Of a stretch of DNA of 64,000 nt, positions 58,073-64,000 are shown in pieces. The translations under genes were made by a program, and so were the position numbers. This DNA is from Nitrosomonadales bacterium (GTDB lineage Bacteria; Pseudomonadota; Gammaproteobacteria; Burkholderiales; Gallionellaceae), in assembly GCA_016177795.1 (NCBI GenBank), contig JACOUM010000003.1:180897-244896 (forward strand), read 5' to 3'. A model generated the notes under the pieces. The model did no database searches. It was not told the origin of the DNA and saw nothing but the letters and a program-made list of their open reading frames with translations. Numbering within the stretch: position 1 is the stretch's first letter; every line of letters begins with the position of its first letter.

Positions 58073-58420
58073 ATGATTACCATCGAACAAACCGACAACC
58101 TCGTCAACGCCGCAGTCATCGGCGAATTCACCCTGGCCGACTTCAAGGAATTCGAGAAGCAGTCGCTGTACAAGCTCCAGTCACCCGGCCCGGTCAACCT
58201 GCTGTTCGACCTGCGCGGAATGATCGACTACACCGTGGATGTCGCCTGGGAAGAAATCAAGTTTTTCAGCCGCGAGCACAACCACGACTTCAGCAAGATC
58301 GCCGTCGTCACCAGCGACCAGTGGATCACCTGGCAGGCCTGGCTGTCGCGCCTGTTTGTCGATGCCGACATTCAGGTGTTCACGGATTACGACGAGGCGC
58401 AGGCCTGGGTGATGGCCTGA
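58073..58420 (+). CDS. SpoIIAA/STAS-like protein
   Basis: A 115-residue soluble protein, MITIEQTDNLVNAAVIGEFTL, with LLFDLRGMIDYTVDVAWEEIKF and a C-terminal VFTDYDEAQAWV typical of the SpoIIAA-like domain. Its role is unknown. An 84-base gap leads to dgkA. Confidence 0.8.
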   Translation: MITIEQTDNLVNAAVIGEFTLADFKEFEKQSLYKLQSPGPVNLLFDLRGMIDYTVDVAWEEIKFFSREHNHDFSKIAVVTSDQWITWQAWLSRLFVDADIQVFTDYDEAQAWVMA

Positions 58421-58498
58421 GGAATACCAAAGAATTTGCAACACTGTTGTCATACTCGACCCACACAATCGCGGGTCGATTTATTTCCGGAGTTGCCA

Positions 58499-58867
58499 GT
58501 GGAAAGCCCCTATAAAGGCAAGACAGGTTTGCAGCGGTTATGGAACGCGCTCGGTTATTCGCTGGACGGATTCCGTGCCGCATACCAGCACGAAGACGCC
58601 TTCCGCCAGGAAATCCTGCTCGCCGCGCTGCTGATTCCGCTCGCGCTGTGGTTGCCGGTCAGTCATGCCGGCAAGGCGCTGATGGTCGCCAGCGTGCTGC
58701 TGGTGCTGGTAGTCGAACTGCTGAATTCGGCCATCGAGGCCACAGTGGATCGCATTTCGCTGGACAACCACAACCTTGCCAAACGCGCCAAGGACATCGG
58801 CAGCGCCGCCGTGCTGGTCAGCCTGATCAATGTGCTGGCGGTGTGGGGCCTGGTGCTGACCGCGTAA
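58499..58867 (+). CDS. dgkA: Diacylglycerol kinase
   Basis: A 122-residue three-helix membrane enzyme, the same length as in E. coli, if the GTG start (VESPYKGKTGLQRL) is used; GGAG lies seven bases upstream. VVELLNSAIEATVDRIS is the family signature with the catalytic glutamate region. It recycles diacylglycerol to phosphatidate. Confidence 0.94.
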   Translation: MESPYKGKTGLQRLWNALGYSLDGFRAAYQHEDAFRQEILLAALLIPLALWLPVSHAGKALMVASVLLVLVVELLNSAIEATVDRISLDNHNLAKRAKDIGSAAVLVSLINVLAVWGLVLTA

Positions 58868-58920
58868 TTTCATCAATTCTTCAAAAAAACTTCATTTAAC
58901 CTTCATATACGCGCGGCAGG

Positions 58921-59275
58921 ATGCGCGGCATGAAGACACCAGACCATACCGCTTCCGCGCCGCTGCATATCGCACTGGTGACCGAAACCTACCCGCCCGA
59001 GGTGAACGGCGTCGCCATTACCAGTCGCCATTACCATCGGCCGCATGGTGGAGGGATTGCTCAAACGCCAGCACCGGATCCACCTGATCCGCCCGCACCA
59101 GCATAAGCAGGACGCGCCGCAACAGATTGAGCTGTTCGAGGAAACGCTGGTCACAGGCATGCCGATTCCCGGTTACCCGGAACTGAAATCCGGGCTTCCG
59201 GCAAAGAACCGGCTGCTGCGCCTGTGGCACGAGCAGCGTCCGCGTGTAATAGCACGTGTAATAGGGCACGTGTAA
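58921..59275 (+). pseudogene. Glycosyltransferase family 4/1 remnant: frameshifted and truncated
   Basis: LHIALVTETYPPEVNGVAIT is the start of a family-4 glycosyltransferase. The protein then shifts frame, and MVEGLLKRQHRIHLIRPHQ to LPAKNRLLRLWHEQRPRV continues it in another frame (59045 onward). The shift is explained by a 13-base tandem duplication of GTCGCCATTACCA at about 59009-59034; removing one copy restores GVAITIGRMVEG. After about 85 residues the sequence runs into short CACGTGTAATAG repeats, so the catalytic C-terminal domain is gone. Confidence 0.7.
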
Positions 59276-59327
59276 TAGGGGACAGACCACGGTTTCTCTG
59301 TGGTTCTGACCAACTAAAAATACCGGA

Positions 59328-59348
59328 GCCGAAAACAAAAAACCCGCC
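59328..59348. repeat. 21-base direct repeat, left copy, flanking the toxin-antitoxin segment
   Basis: Begins GCCGAAAACAAAAAACCC and matches 60009-60029 exactly over 21 bases. It is the left part of the rpmG terminator sequence. The two copies bracket the HigBA-type genes. Confidence 0.6.
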
Positions 59349-59358
59349 TGAACAGCAG

Positions 59359-59389
59359 TAGGTCGGGTTAGCGTAGCGTAACCTGACAT
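59359..59389. repeat. REP-like palindrome
   Basis: GTCGGGTTA and TAACCTGAC form an imperfect inverted pair (8 of 9) around GCGTAGCG. This word is a common extragenic palindrome type. Confidence 0.45.
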
Positions 59390-59395
59390 CCATGC

Positions 59396-59425
59396 TTGAC
59401 ATACCATTATTGATATATACATAAT
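59396..59425 (+). promoter_or_regulatory. Promoter and operator of the toxin-antitoxin pair
   Basis: A perfect -35 TTGACA (59396-59401) stands 16-18 bases from TACATA/CATAAT (-10). An inverted pair CATTAT (59405-59410) and ATAATG (59421-59426) overlaps it and is a good autoregulatory operator. The toxin ATG is at 59431, so the transcript would have almost no leader. Confidence 0.65.
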
Positions 59426-59430
59426 GTGCC

Positions 59431-59715
59431 ATGTGGCAGATCGAAGAACACCGTCGCGTCGATAAGCAGCTTTCCGGCTCTGTCCCTGTCGAGGTTTTGA
59501 AGCGCTACGAAAAGTGGAAGGATATTGCCAGAGTTTCGGGGCCGCCTGGATTGCGCGCCATCAAGGGGTTTCACGATGAAGCCCTGTCCGGCGAGTGGAA
59601 GGACCACCGTTCTTCCCGGCTCGGCCTCCAGTGGCGTGTAATTTACCGGGTTGTCGCCGACATGCTGCTGGTTCAGGTTGTTCAGGTTACCGCCCATGAT
59701 TACAGGAGGCCATGA
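59431..59715 (+). CDS. RelE/HigB-type toxin
   Basis: A 94-residue protein of the RelE/ParE superfamily, MWQIEEHRRVDKQLSGSV, with GLRAIKGFHDEALSGEWKDH and SSRLGLQWRVIYRV, typical of mRNA-cleaving toxins. It is encoded before the antitoxin, as in HigBA systems, and ends one base before the antitoxin ATG. Without an RBS upstream it may be translated from a near-leaderless message. Confidence 0.85.
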   Translation: MWQIEEHRRVDKQLSGSVPVEVLKRYEKWKDIARVSGPPGLRAIKGFHDEALSGEWKDHRSSRLGLQWRVIYRVVADMLLVQVVQVTAHDYRRP

Positions 59716-59716
59716 A

Positions 59717-59977
59717 ATGAAAGAATTCCGCCCTGCAAAAAAGCGAGTCGAGGTTACAGTGGGAGAATCCGTGCGCATTCTGCGCGAACTTCAGGAATTG
59801 AGCCAAAGCCAGCTTGCCGGGCTTACGGGCATCCCCCAAGCCACCATTTCGGCCATCGAAAACGGCAGAGTGAATCTGGGGGTCGAACGCGCCAAGGTTC
59901 TTGCCCGCGCCCTCAAATGCCACCCCGCCGTACTCGTGTTTCCCGGCTGGGAGGTTCCGCTCGAACGTGCGGCATAA
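59717..59977 (+). CDS. HigA/XRE-type antitoxin
   Basis: An 86-residue protein with an XRE helix-turn-helix: SVRILRELQELSQSQLAGLTG then IPQATISAIENGRVNLG. It should neutralise the upstream toxin and bind the operator at 59405-59426. GGAGG lies about ten bases before the chosen ATG. Confidence 0.86.
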   Translation: MKEFRPAKKRVEVTVGESVRILRELQELSQSQLAGLTGIPQATISAIENGRVNLGVERAKVLARALKCHPAVLVFPGWEVPLERAA

Positions 59978-60014
59978 TCCCGCATCGCAGCAAGGCTGGC
60001 ACGCCTCTGCCGAA

Positions 60015-60154
60015 AACAAAAAACCCGCCGAAGCGGGCTTTATTGTTTTAAAACCAGGCTGCCGGATTACTTCAGCTTGGTTTCCTTGTAGGTGACATGC
60101 TTGCGGGCCACCGGGTCGAATTTCATGAATTCGAGCTTTTCCGGAGTGGTGCGC
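60015..60154. repeat. Direct repeat of the rpmG 3' end and terminator, left copy
   Basis: These 140 bases are identical, by reading, to 63861-64000 (offset 3846), and the match may continue past the window. It contains the terminator and the last 29 codons of rpmG. Confidence 0.85.
60020..60044 (-). terminator. Intrinsic terminator of the rpmG remnant (bidirectional)
   Basis: AGCCCGC-TTCG-GCGGG with a T-tract on the minus strand; on the plus strand the hairpin is followed by CTTTATTGTTTT, so it can also end the antitoxin transcript. Confidence 0.8.
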
Positions 60155-60270
60155 AGCACCGCATCGATGCCGTTCTTGTCGATGGTGCGCAGCGCTGCAT
60201 TGGTCAGGCGCAGGCTGACCCAGCGGTTTTCACTTTCAACCCAGAAGCGGCTCGCCGCAGGCGACTTCAC
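60067..60270 (-). pseudogene. Chimeric remnant: middle of rpmB (L28) fused to the end of rpmG (L33)
   Basis: A 67-codon [23 protein letters not shown] then [13 protein letters not shown] is the C-terminal two thirds of ribosomal protein L28. It continues directly into [19 protein letters not shown] then TYKETKLK, the last half of L33. The end of L28, the intergenic spacer and the start of L33 are missing, and the first 30 residues of L28 are replaced by unrelated MKSPAA. It cannot make a working ribosomal protein. The full rpmG seems to begin at the right edge of the window. Confidence 0.8.
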
Positions 60271-60455
60271 CCCGGCCGCACCTTCCCGGCCACCGCCAGT
60301 ATCTGCTCGGGCCGGAAATCTACACCCGCACCGGCAACCAACCTGCGACGCAAGGGGAAACAGCCGAATTGTATCGAGCCAGCCGCCCCCTGACGGACCG
60401 CCGCTGCATCCGCACCTCCTTGTGGCATCCGTGCTTCTTGGTTAAAGTGCGCCCC

Positions 60456-60764
60456 ATGCCTGCACCGTTGTTCACCAGACTCCTGCTCATCTTCGTCCTG
60501 CTGTTCACCCAGCTGGGCAGCCTGATGCACGGCATTTCCCATGCACTGGCCGAACAATCGCAGAATTCCGGACAGTCGCTACCGCACGACGAGCATTGCG
60601 ACCTGTGCGCGGCCTACGCGCAAATCGGCAGCGCGCTCGGCGGCAGCGCAATCCACTTCGCCATCGGCGAAAGCATCGAAACCTTCCGGCCGGATCATTC
60701 CGTTTCCCGCATCGCCGCCTCGTTCGCCGCTTTCGCGGCACGCGCCCCACCTCGCTCCGCCTGA
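60456..60764 (+). CDS. Small exported protein with HCDLC motif (DUF2946-like)
   Basis: A 102-residue protein starting MPAPLFTRLLLIFVLLFTQL, a signal or anchor segment. It has DEHCDLCAAYAQIGSALGG, where the His-Cys-x-x-Cys suggests metal binding. Small proteins of this type often precede outer membrane metal-uptake genes in Betaproteobacteria. A porin-like gene follows after 62 bases. No Zur box is obvious in 60271-60455, a stretch with no other feature. Confidence 0.6.
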   Translation: MPAPLFTRLLLIFVLLFTQLGSLMHGISHALAEQSQNSGQSLPHDEHCDLCAAYAQIGSALGGSAIHFAIGESIETFRPDHSVSRIAASFAAFAARAPPRSA

Positions 60765-60826
60765 GCCTTCGCCTTCCCCGCATCCGGCATGCGGGGTTTT
60801 CGCCATTGCTTTCGTGGAGTCAAAAC

Positions 60827-62209
60827 ATGTCCCGCAAAATCTTTCTGGGCGCGGCTATTGCCGCGCTGTCCATCCATCCGCTCAACGCCTCGGCCGCAAG
60901 CGACGCCGACCTGCAAGCCATCCGCGAGCAGATCCAGCAACTGAAACAAAGCTACGAGCAGCGCATCGCGCAGCTCGAACAGCGGCTGCAGCAGGCCGAA
61001 GTCTCCGGTAAACGGGCCGAGAGCAGCGCGGCGCAGGCGCAAGCTGCCGCGCAGCAGGCAAGCCGTCCCGCCGCCTCCGGCGAGGATGCCTTCAATCCGG
61101 CCATCTCGCTCATCCTTGGCGGCACTTACGGCCAGCTCCGTCAGGACCCGGCCATCCCGCCCACCGGCTTCGCCATGGCGGCGCACATGCCGCCCGATCA
61201 GGGCCTCGGCCTCGGCGAATCGGAACTGGCCATCAGCGCCAACATCGACCCCCATTTCCGCGGCACGGCCACCATGGCCCTCGATCCCGCGGGCGGCGTC
61301 TCGGTCGAGAACGCCTACATCGAGGGTCTGGCACTCGGCAACGGGCTGAACTTCAAGGCCGGGCGCTTCTTTTCCGGCCTCGGCTATCTTAACGAGCAGC
61401 ACGCCCATGCCTGGGACTTCGTCGACCAGCCGCTGGTGTACCGCGCGCTGTGGGGCAACCAGCTGGGCGAGGACGGCCTGCAACTCAGGTGGCTCGCGCC
61501 CACCGAAACGTTCGTCGAGATCGGCGGCGAACTGGTGCGCGGCCGCGGCTTCCCCGGCACGGATCGCGCCAAGAACGGCGCCGGCGCGGGCATGCTATTC
61601 GCCCATGTCGGCGACGACATCGGCATCGAGCACAGCTGGCAGGCAGGCGCATCCCTGCATCAGACCAGGCGCGTCGATGCCCAATCGGATGCCGTTCCCG
61701 ACCTCTTGGGCACCGCAGGCGGTGTAAGCAACCTGTTCAGCGGCGACAGCCGGACTGCCGGCCTCGATTTCGTATGGAAATACGCACCCAACGGCAACGT
61801 CAAGGAAAGCTATTTCAAGCTGCAGGGCGAATACTTCCGCCGCAGGGAAAGCGGCATGCTGACCTACGACATCGCCGCCGCCAACGTCACCGACAGCTAT
61901 GCCGTCACCCAGAGCGGCTGGTACCTGCAGGGCGTGTACCAGTTCATGCCGCACTGGCGCGCAGGCTTGCGCTACGACCGGCTCGATCCCGGCGTCGCCG
62001 CGGTGGGCGCGCTGAATGCCGGCAACGTCATCGGCAACTACGCGTTCAACCCGGTGCGCACCAGTCTGATGGTGGATTACAGCCCGAGCGAATTCTCGCG
62101 CCTGCGCCTCCAGATGGCACGCGATCAGTCGCGCCAGGGCCTGACCGACAACCAGCTTTTCCTGCAGTACGTCATGAGCCTGGGCGCTCACGGCGCGCAC
62201 AGCTACTAG
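60827..62209 (+). CDS. Outer membrane porin-like protein with N-terminal coiled coil
   Basis: A 460-residue protein with a signal peptide (IFLGAAIAALSIHPLNASAAS). Residues 25-75 form a coiled coil (AIREQIQQLKQSYEQRIAQL), as in trimeric porins of the OprP type. The rest reads as beta-barrel strands (FRGTATMALDPAGGVSVENA; LNFKAGRFFSGLGYLNEQHA). It is followed by the zinc-type ABC transporter genes after nine bases, so an uptake role for a metal is inferred. Confidence 0.75.
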   Translation: MSRKIFLGAAIAALSIHPLNASAASDADLQAIREQIQQLKQSYEQRIAQLEQRLQQAEVSGKRAESSAAQAQAAAQQASRPAASGEDAFNPAISLILGGTYGQLRQDPAIPPTGFAMAAHMPPDQGLGLGESELAISANIDPHFRGTATMALDPAGGVSVENAYIEGLALGNGLNFKAGRFFSGLGYLNEQHAHAWDFVDQPLVYRALWGNQLGEDGLQLRWLAPTETFVEIGGELVRGRGFPGTDRAKNGAGAGMLFAHVGDDIGIEHSWQAGASLHQTRRVDAQSDAVPDLLGTAGGVSNLFSGDSRTAGLDFVWKYAPNGNVKESYFKLQGEYFRRRESGMLTYDIAAANVTDSYAVTQSGWYLQGVYQFMPHWRAGLRYDRLDPGVAAVGALNAGNVIGNYAFNPVRTSLMVDYSPSEFSRLRLQMARDQSRQGLTDNQLFLQYVMSLGAHGAHSY

Positions 62210-62218
62210 GAGACAACC

Positions 62219-63115
62219 ATGAGAAAAATCCTTTATGCCCTTTCGCTGTTGCTGCTGGCCGGCAACTCCCATGCCGCGCTCAACGTGTTCGCCTGCGAAC
62301 CGGAATGGGCCGCCCTAGCGCAACAGCTCGCCGGCGACCGGGCCAGCATTTACACCGCCACCGGCGCGCTGCAGGACCCGCACCGCGTTGAAGCCCGCCC
62401 CAGCCTGATCGCCAGGGCGCGGCGCGCGGACCTGGTGATTTGCACCGGCGCCGAACTCGAAACCGCGTGGCTGCCGGTGGTGCTGCGCGAATCCGGCAAC
62501 GGCGAGGTCCAGCCCGGCAGGAGCGGCTATTTCGAGGCGGCGCAATACGTGACGATGCTGGAAGTGCCGGCGCGCCTCGACCGCGCCGAGGGCGATGTCC
62601 ATGCGGCGGGCAATCCGCACATCCAGACCGACGCGCGCAATTTCCTGCCCATCGCCGAAGCGCTCGGCCAGCGCATGATCCAGCTCGACCCGGGCAACGC
62701 CGCCTTCTACCGCCAGCGGCTCGACGCCTTCGGGCAGCAGTGGCGCGCGGCGCTCGCGAAGTGGGAACAGCGGGCCGTGCCGCTCAGGAACGTCCCCGTC
62801 GTCGTGCAGCACAAGGGATTCCCCTACCTGAGCAACTGGCTGGGACTGAAAGAGGTCGCGGCGCTCGAACCCAAGCCCGGCATGGAGCCGAGCGCCGCGC
62901 ACCTCGCCCAGGTACTCGAAACGCTGAAGCGGCAACCGGCGAAGATGGTGCTGCGGGCCGCGTACCAGAACGCCCGCCCATCGGAGTGGATGGCCCAGCG
63001 GGCGGACATCAACGCCGTGACGCTGCCGTACACGGTCGGCGGCACGCCGCAGGCCACCGACCTGTATGCGCTGTTCGACGACACCATCCGGCGCCTGCTG
63101 GATGGACTGAAATGA
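62219..63115 (+). CDS. Zinc/manganese-type ABC transporter substrate-binding protein (ZnuA-like)
   Basis: A 298-residue cluster A-I (cluster 9) binding protein with a signal peptide (ILYALSLLLLAGNSHA). Histidines at the expected metal positions are H55 (LQDPHRVEARP), H134 (AAGNPHIQTDAR) and H198 (VVVQHKGFPYL). The His/Asp-rich loop of many ZnuA proteins is absent. It overlaps the permease gene as ATGA. Zinc is the most likely ligand; manganese is not excluded. Confidence 0.82.
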   Translation: MRKILYALSLLLLAGNSHAALNVFACEPEWAALAQQLAGDRASIYTATGALQDPHRVEARPSLIARARRADLVICTGAELETAWLPVVLRESGNGEVQPGRSGYFEAAQYVTMLEVPARLDRAEGDVHAAGNPHIQTDARNFLPIAEALGQRMIQLDPGNAAFYRQRLDAFGQQWRAALAKWEQRAVPLRNVPVVVQHKGFPYLSNWLGLKEVAALEPKPGMEPSAAHLAQVLETLKRQPAKMVLRAAYQNARPSEWMAQRADINAVTLPYTVGGTPQATDLYALFDDTIRRLLDGLK

Positions 63116-63855
63116 ACGCGCCCGAGTTCGATATCCTGCTGCCCGCATTCATTGCGGGCCTACTGGTGCTCGCCACGCACATCCCGCTCGGCATGAAGGT
63201 GCTGGCGCGCGGCGTGATCTTCGCCGACCTCGCCATCGCGCAGATCGCCGGTCTGGGCGTGGTGCTTGCGGGATTGCTGGAACTGGCCGGCCAGCCGCTG
63301 CTGGTGCAGGGCATCGCCGCGGCCAGCGCGCTGTGCGGCGCGGCTCTGCTGGCCTGGATCGAGCATCGGCTGCCCGAGGTGAAGGAAGCCTGCATCGGCC
63401 TGACCTTCGTGCTCGCCGCCAGCGGCGGCATCCTGCTGATGAGCCGCGACGTGCATGCGGGGGAGCACCTCAAGGACCTGCTGGTCGGCCAGATACTCTG
63501 GGTGGACGAACCCCGTTTGATCGCCACCGCCTTGCTGACCGCGGCAATACTCGCGGCGTGGAGATGGAGCGCGCTCAGGGAACGTCACTTGGGGTTCTAC
63601 GGGCTGTTCGCCCTTGCCGTGACCGCCTCGGTGCAACTGGTCGGTGTCTATCTGGTGTTCGCCAGCCTCATCGTTCCCGCGCTCGCCACGCATCGCTTCA
63701 CGGCGCGGCGGAAAACATACGCATTTACCGTCGGTGTCGCAGGCTATGCGGCCGGGCTGCTGCTTTCCGCTCAGTTCGACCTGCCGGCAGGAGCCGCGAT
63801 TGTCTGGGCAATGGCAGCGGCCGGCCTGCTCGCGGCCATATGCAAGCCCGGCTGA
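63112..63855 (+). CDS. Metal ABC transporter permease (ZnuB/MntB-like)
   Basis: A 247-residue membrane protein of the ABC-3 family. MKVLARGVIFADLAIAQIAG is the conserved cytoplasmic segment, and GVYLVFASLIVPALATHRFT a conserved helix. No gene for the ATPase component follows: the next feature is the rpmG terminator. The permease must therefore use an ATPase encoded elsewhere, if it works. Confidence 0.83.
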   Translation: MNAPEFDILLPAFIAGLLVLATHIPLGMKVLARGVIFADLAIAQIAGLGVVLAGLLELAGQPLLVQGIAAASALCGAALLAWIEHRLPEVKEACIGLTFVLAASGGILLMSRDVHAGEHLKDLLVGQILWVDEPRLIATALLTAAILAAWRWSALRERHLGFYGLFALAVTASVQLVGVYLVFASLIVPALATHRFTARRKTYAFTVGVAGYAAGLLLSAQFDLPAGAAIVWAMAAAGLLAAICKPG

Positions 63856-63865
63856 AGCCAAACAA

Positions 63866-63890
63866 AAAACCCGCCGAAGCGGGCTTTATT
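63866..63890 (-). terminator. Intrinsic terminator of rpmG (bidirectional)
   Basis: Same AGCCCGC-TTCG-GCGGG hairpin as at 60020-60044. It would also end the permease transcript from the plus strand. Confidence 0.8.
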
Positions 63891-63912
63891 GTTTTAAAAC
63901 CAGGCTGCCGGA

Positions 63913-64000
63913 TTACTTCAGCTTGGTTTCCTTGTAGGTGACATGCTTGCGGGCCACCGGGTCGAATTTCATGAATTCGAGCTTTTCCGGAGTGGTGCGC
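63913..64000 (-). CDS. rpmG: Ribosomal protein L33, C-terminal part (continues past the window)
   Basis: The last 29 codons, reading [19 protein letters not shown] then TYKETKLK, match the C-terminal half of L33. The 5' part lies beyond 64000, so whether this copy is intact cannot be seen, but it is the likely functional gene since the other copy (60067-60270) is chimeric. Confidence 0.85.
   Translation of the reverse strand, partial: RTTPEKLEFMKFDPVARKHVTYKETKLK

Larger units (their letters stand above)
63861..64000. repeat. Direct repeat of the rpmG 3' end and terminator, right copy
   Basis: Identical to 60015-60154 over the 140 bases visible. Together the two copies bracket the zinc-uptake-like cluster. 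Confidence 0.85.

Noticed and set aside
60067..60270. Functional small ribosomal protein
   Set aside because: It is an L28-L33 fusion missing both N-termini, so it cannot be a working ribosomal protein.
62440..63111. Upstream extension of the metal permease frame
   Set aside because: The extension lies inside the ZnuA-like gene in another frame; the ATG at 63112 overlapping the stop is the natural start.
1..64000. CRISPR arrays and prophage genes
   Set aside because: No regularly spaced repeat array, Cas gene, integrase or phage structural gene was seen.

Overview
The window looks like a chromosomal segment of a betaproteobacterium, most likely of the Nitrosomonadales (Gallionellaceae-like). 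This is inferred from the gene order tpiA, secG, tRNA-Leu, nuoA to nuoN, from panC-panB-deoxynucleoside kinase-folK-pcnB and dxs-ispA-xseB, and from porin type. No 16S rRNA gene or other decisive marker is present. Nearly everything from 1 to 56761 is on the minus strand; 57058 to 63855 is mostly on the plus strand.

Region 1-13701 is the most unusual part. A minus-strand operon running from 8122 to the left edge encodes a corrinoid protein, two zinc-type UroD-fold methyltransferases, a BtuM-like cobalamin transporter, a RACo-like ferredoxin/ASKHA corrinoid activase, a hydantoinase/oxoprolinase-like ATPase, a DUF1638 protein and the start of an ArsM-like methyltransferase. A second minus-strand operon (13365 to 10077) encodes a rhodanese, a TusA-like protein, a DsrE-like protein, a TusA-OsmC fusion and a core-MetE protein. 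Both operons are preceded by the same ~313-nt leader (8244-8556 and 13389-13701). Substitutions between the two copies keep several helices paired, so it is probably a structured cis-regulatory RNA. A trimeric porin gene lies between the operons. My inference is a single methyl-transfer system coupled to sulfur carriers and controlled by a shared RNA element.

Region 13.9-24.9 kb holds a deleted dienelactone hydrolase remnant, a metallo-beta-lactamase-fold phosphodiesterase, a MITE-like repeat, hupE, DUF190 and crcB (fluoride exporter), an ATP-grasp-like protein, a lipoprotein and a czcI/czcCBA-like metal efflux operon.

Region 24.9-41.1 kb is a full nuo (complex I) operon. In place of nuoL it has two MrpD-like antiporter subunits and a small membrane protein, giving four antiporter-like subunits in total. 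It is followed by tRNA-Leu(GAG), secG and tpiA, then a sensor GGDEF/EAL gene split by a one-base frameshift. Pantothenate (panB, panC, panD), folate (folK, folE2), poly(A) polymerase and isoprenoid (dxs, ispA) genes come next. The 3' end of dxs is supplied by a MITE.

Region 56.8-64.0 kb is a patchwork: an EamA transporter, a SpoIIAA-like protein, dgkA, a frameshifted glycosyltransferase remnant, a HigBA-type toxin-antitoxin pair, a chimeric rpmB/rpmG remnant, and a zinc-uptake-like cluster with no ATPase gene. That cluster is bracketed by identical copies of the rpmG 3' end and terminator. Repeated insertion or duplication at the rpmG terminator seems likely.
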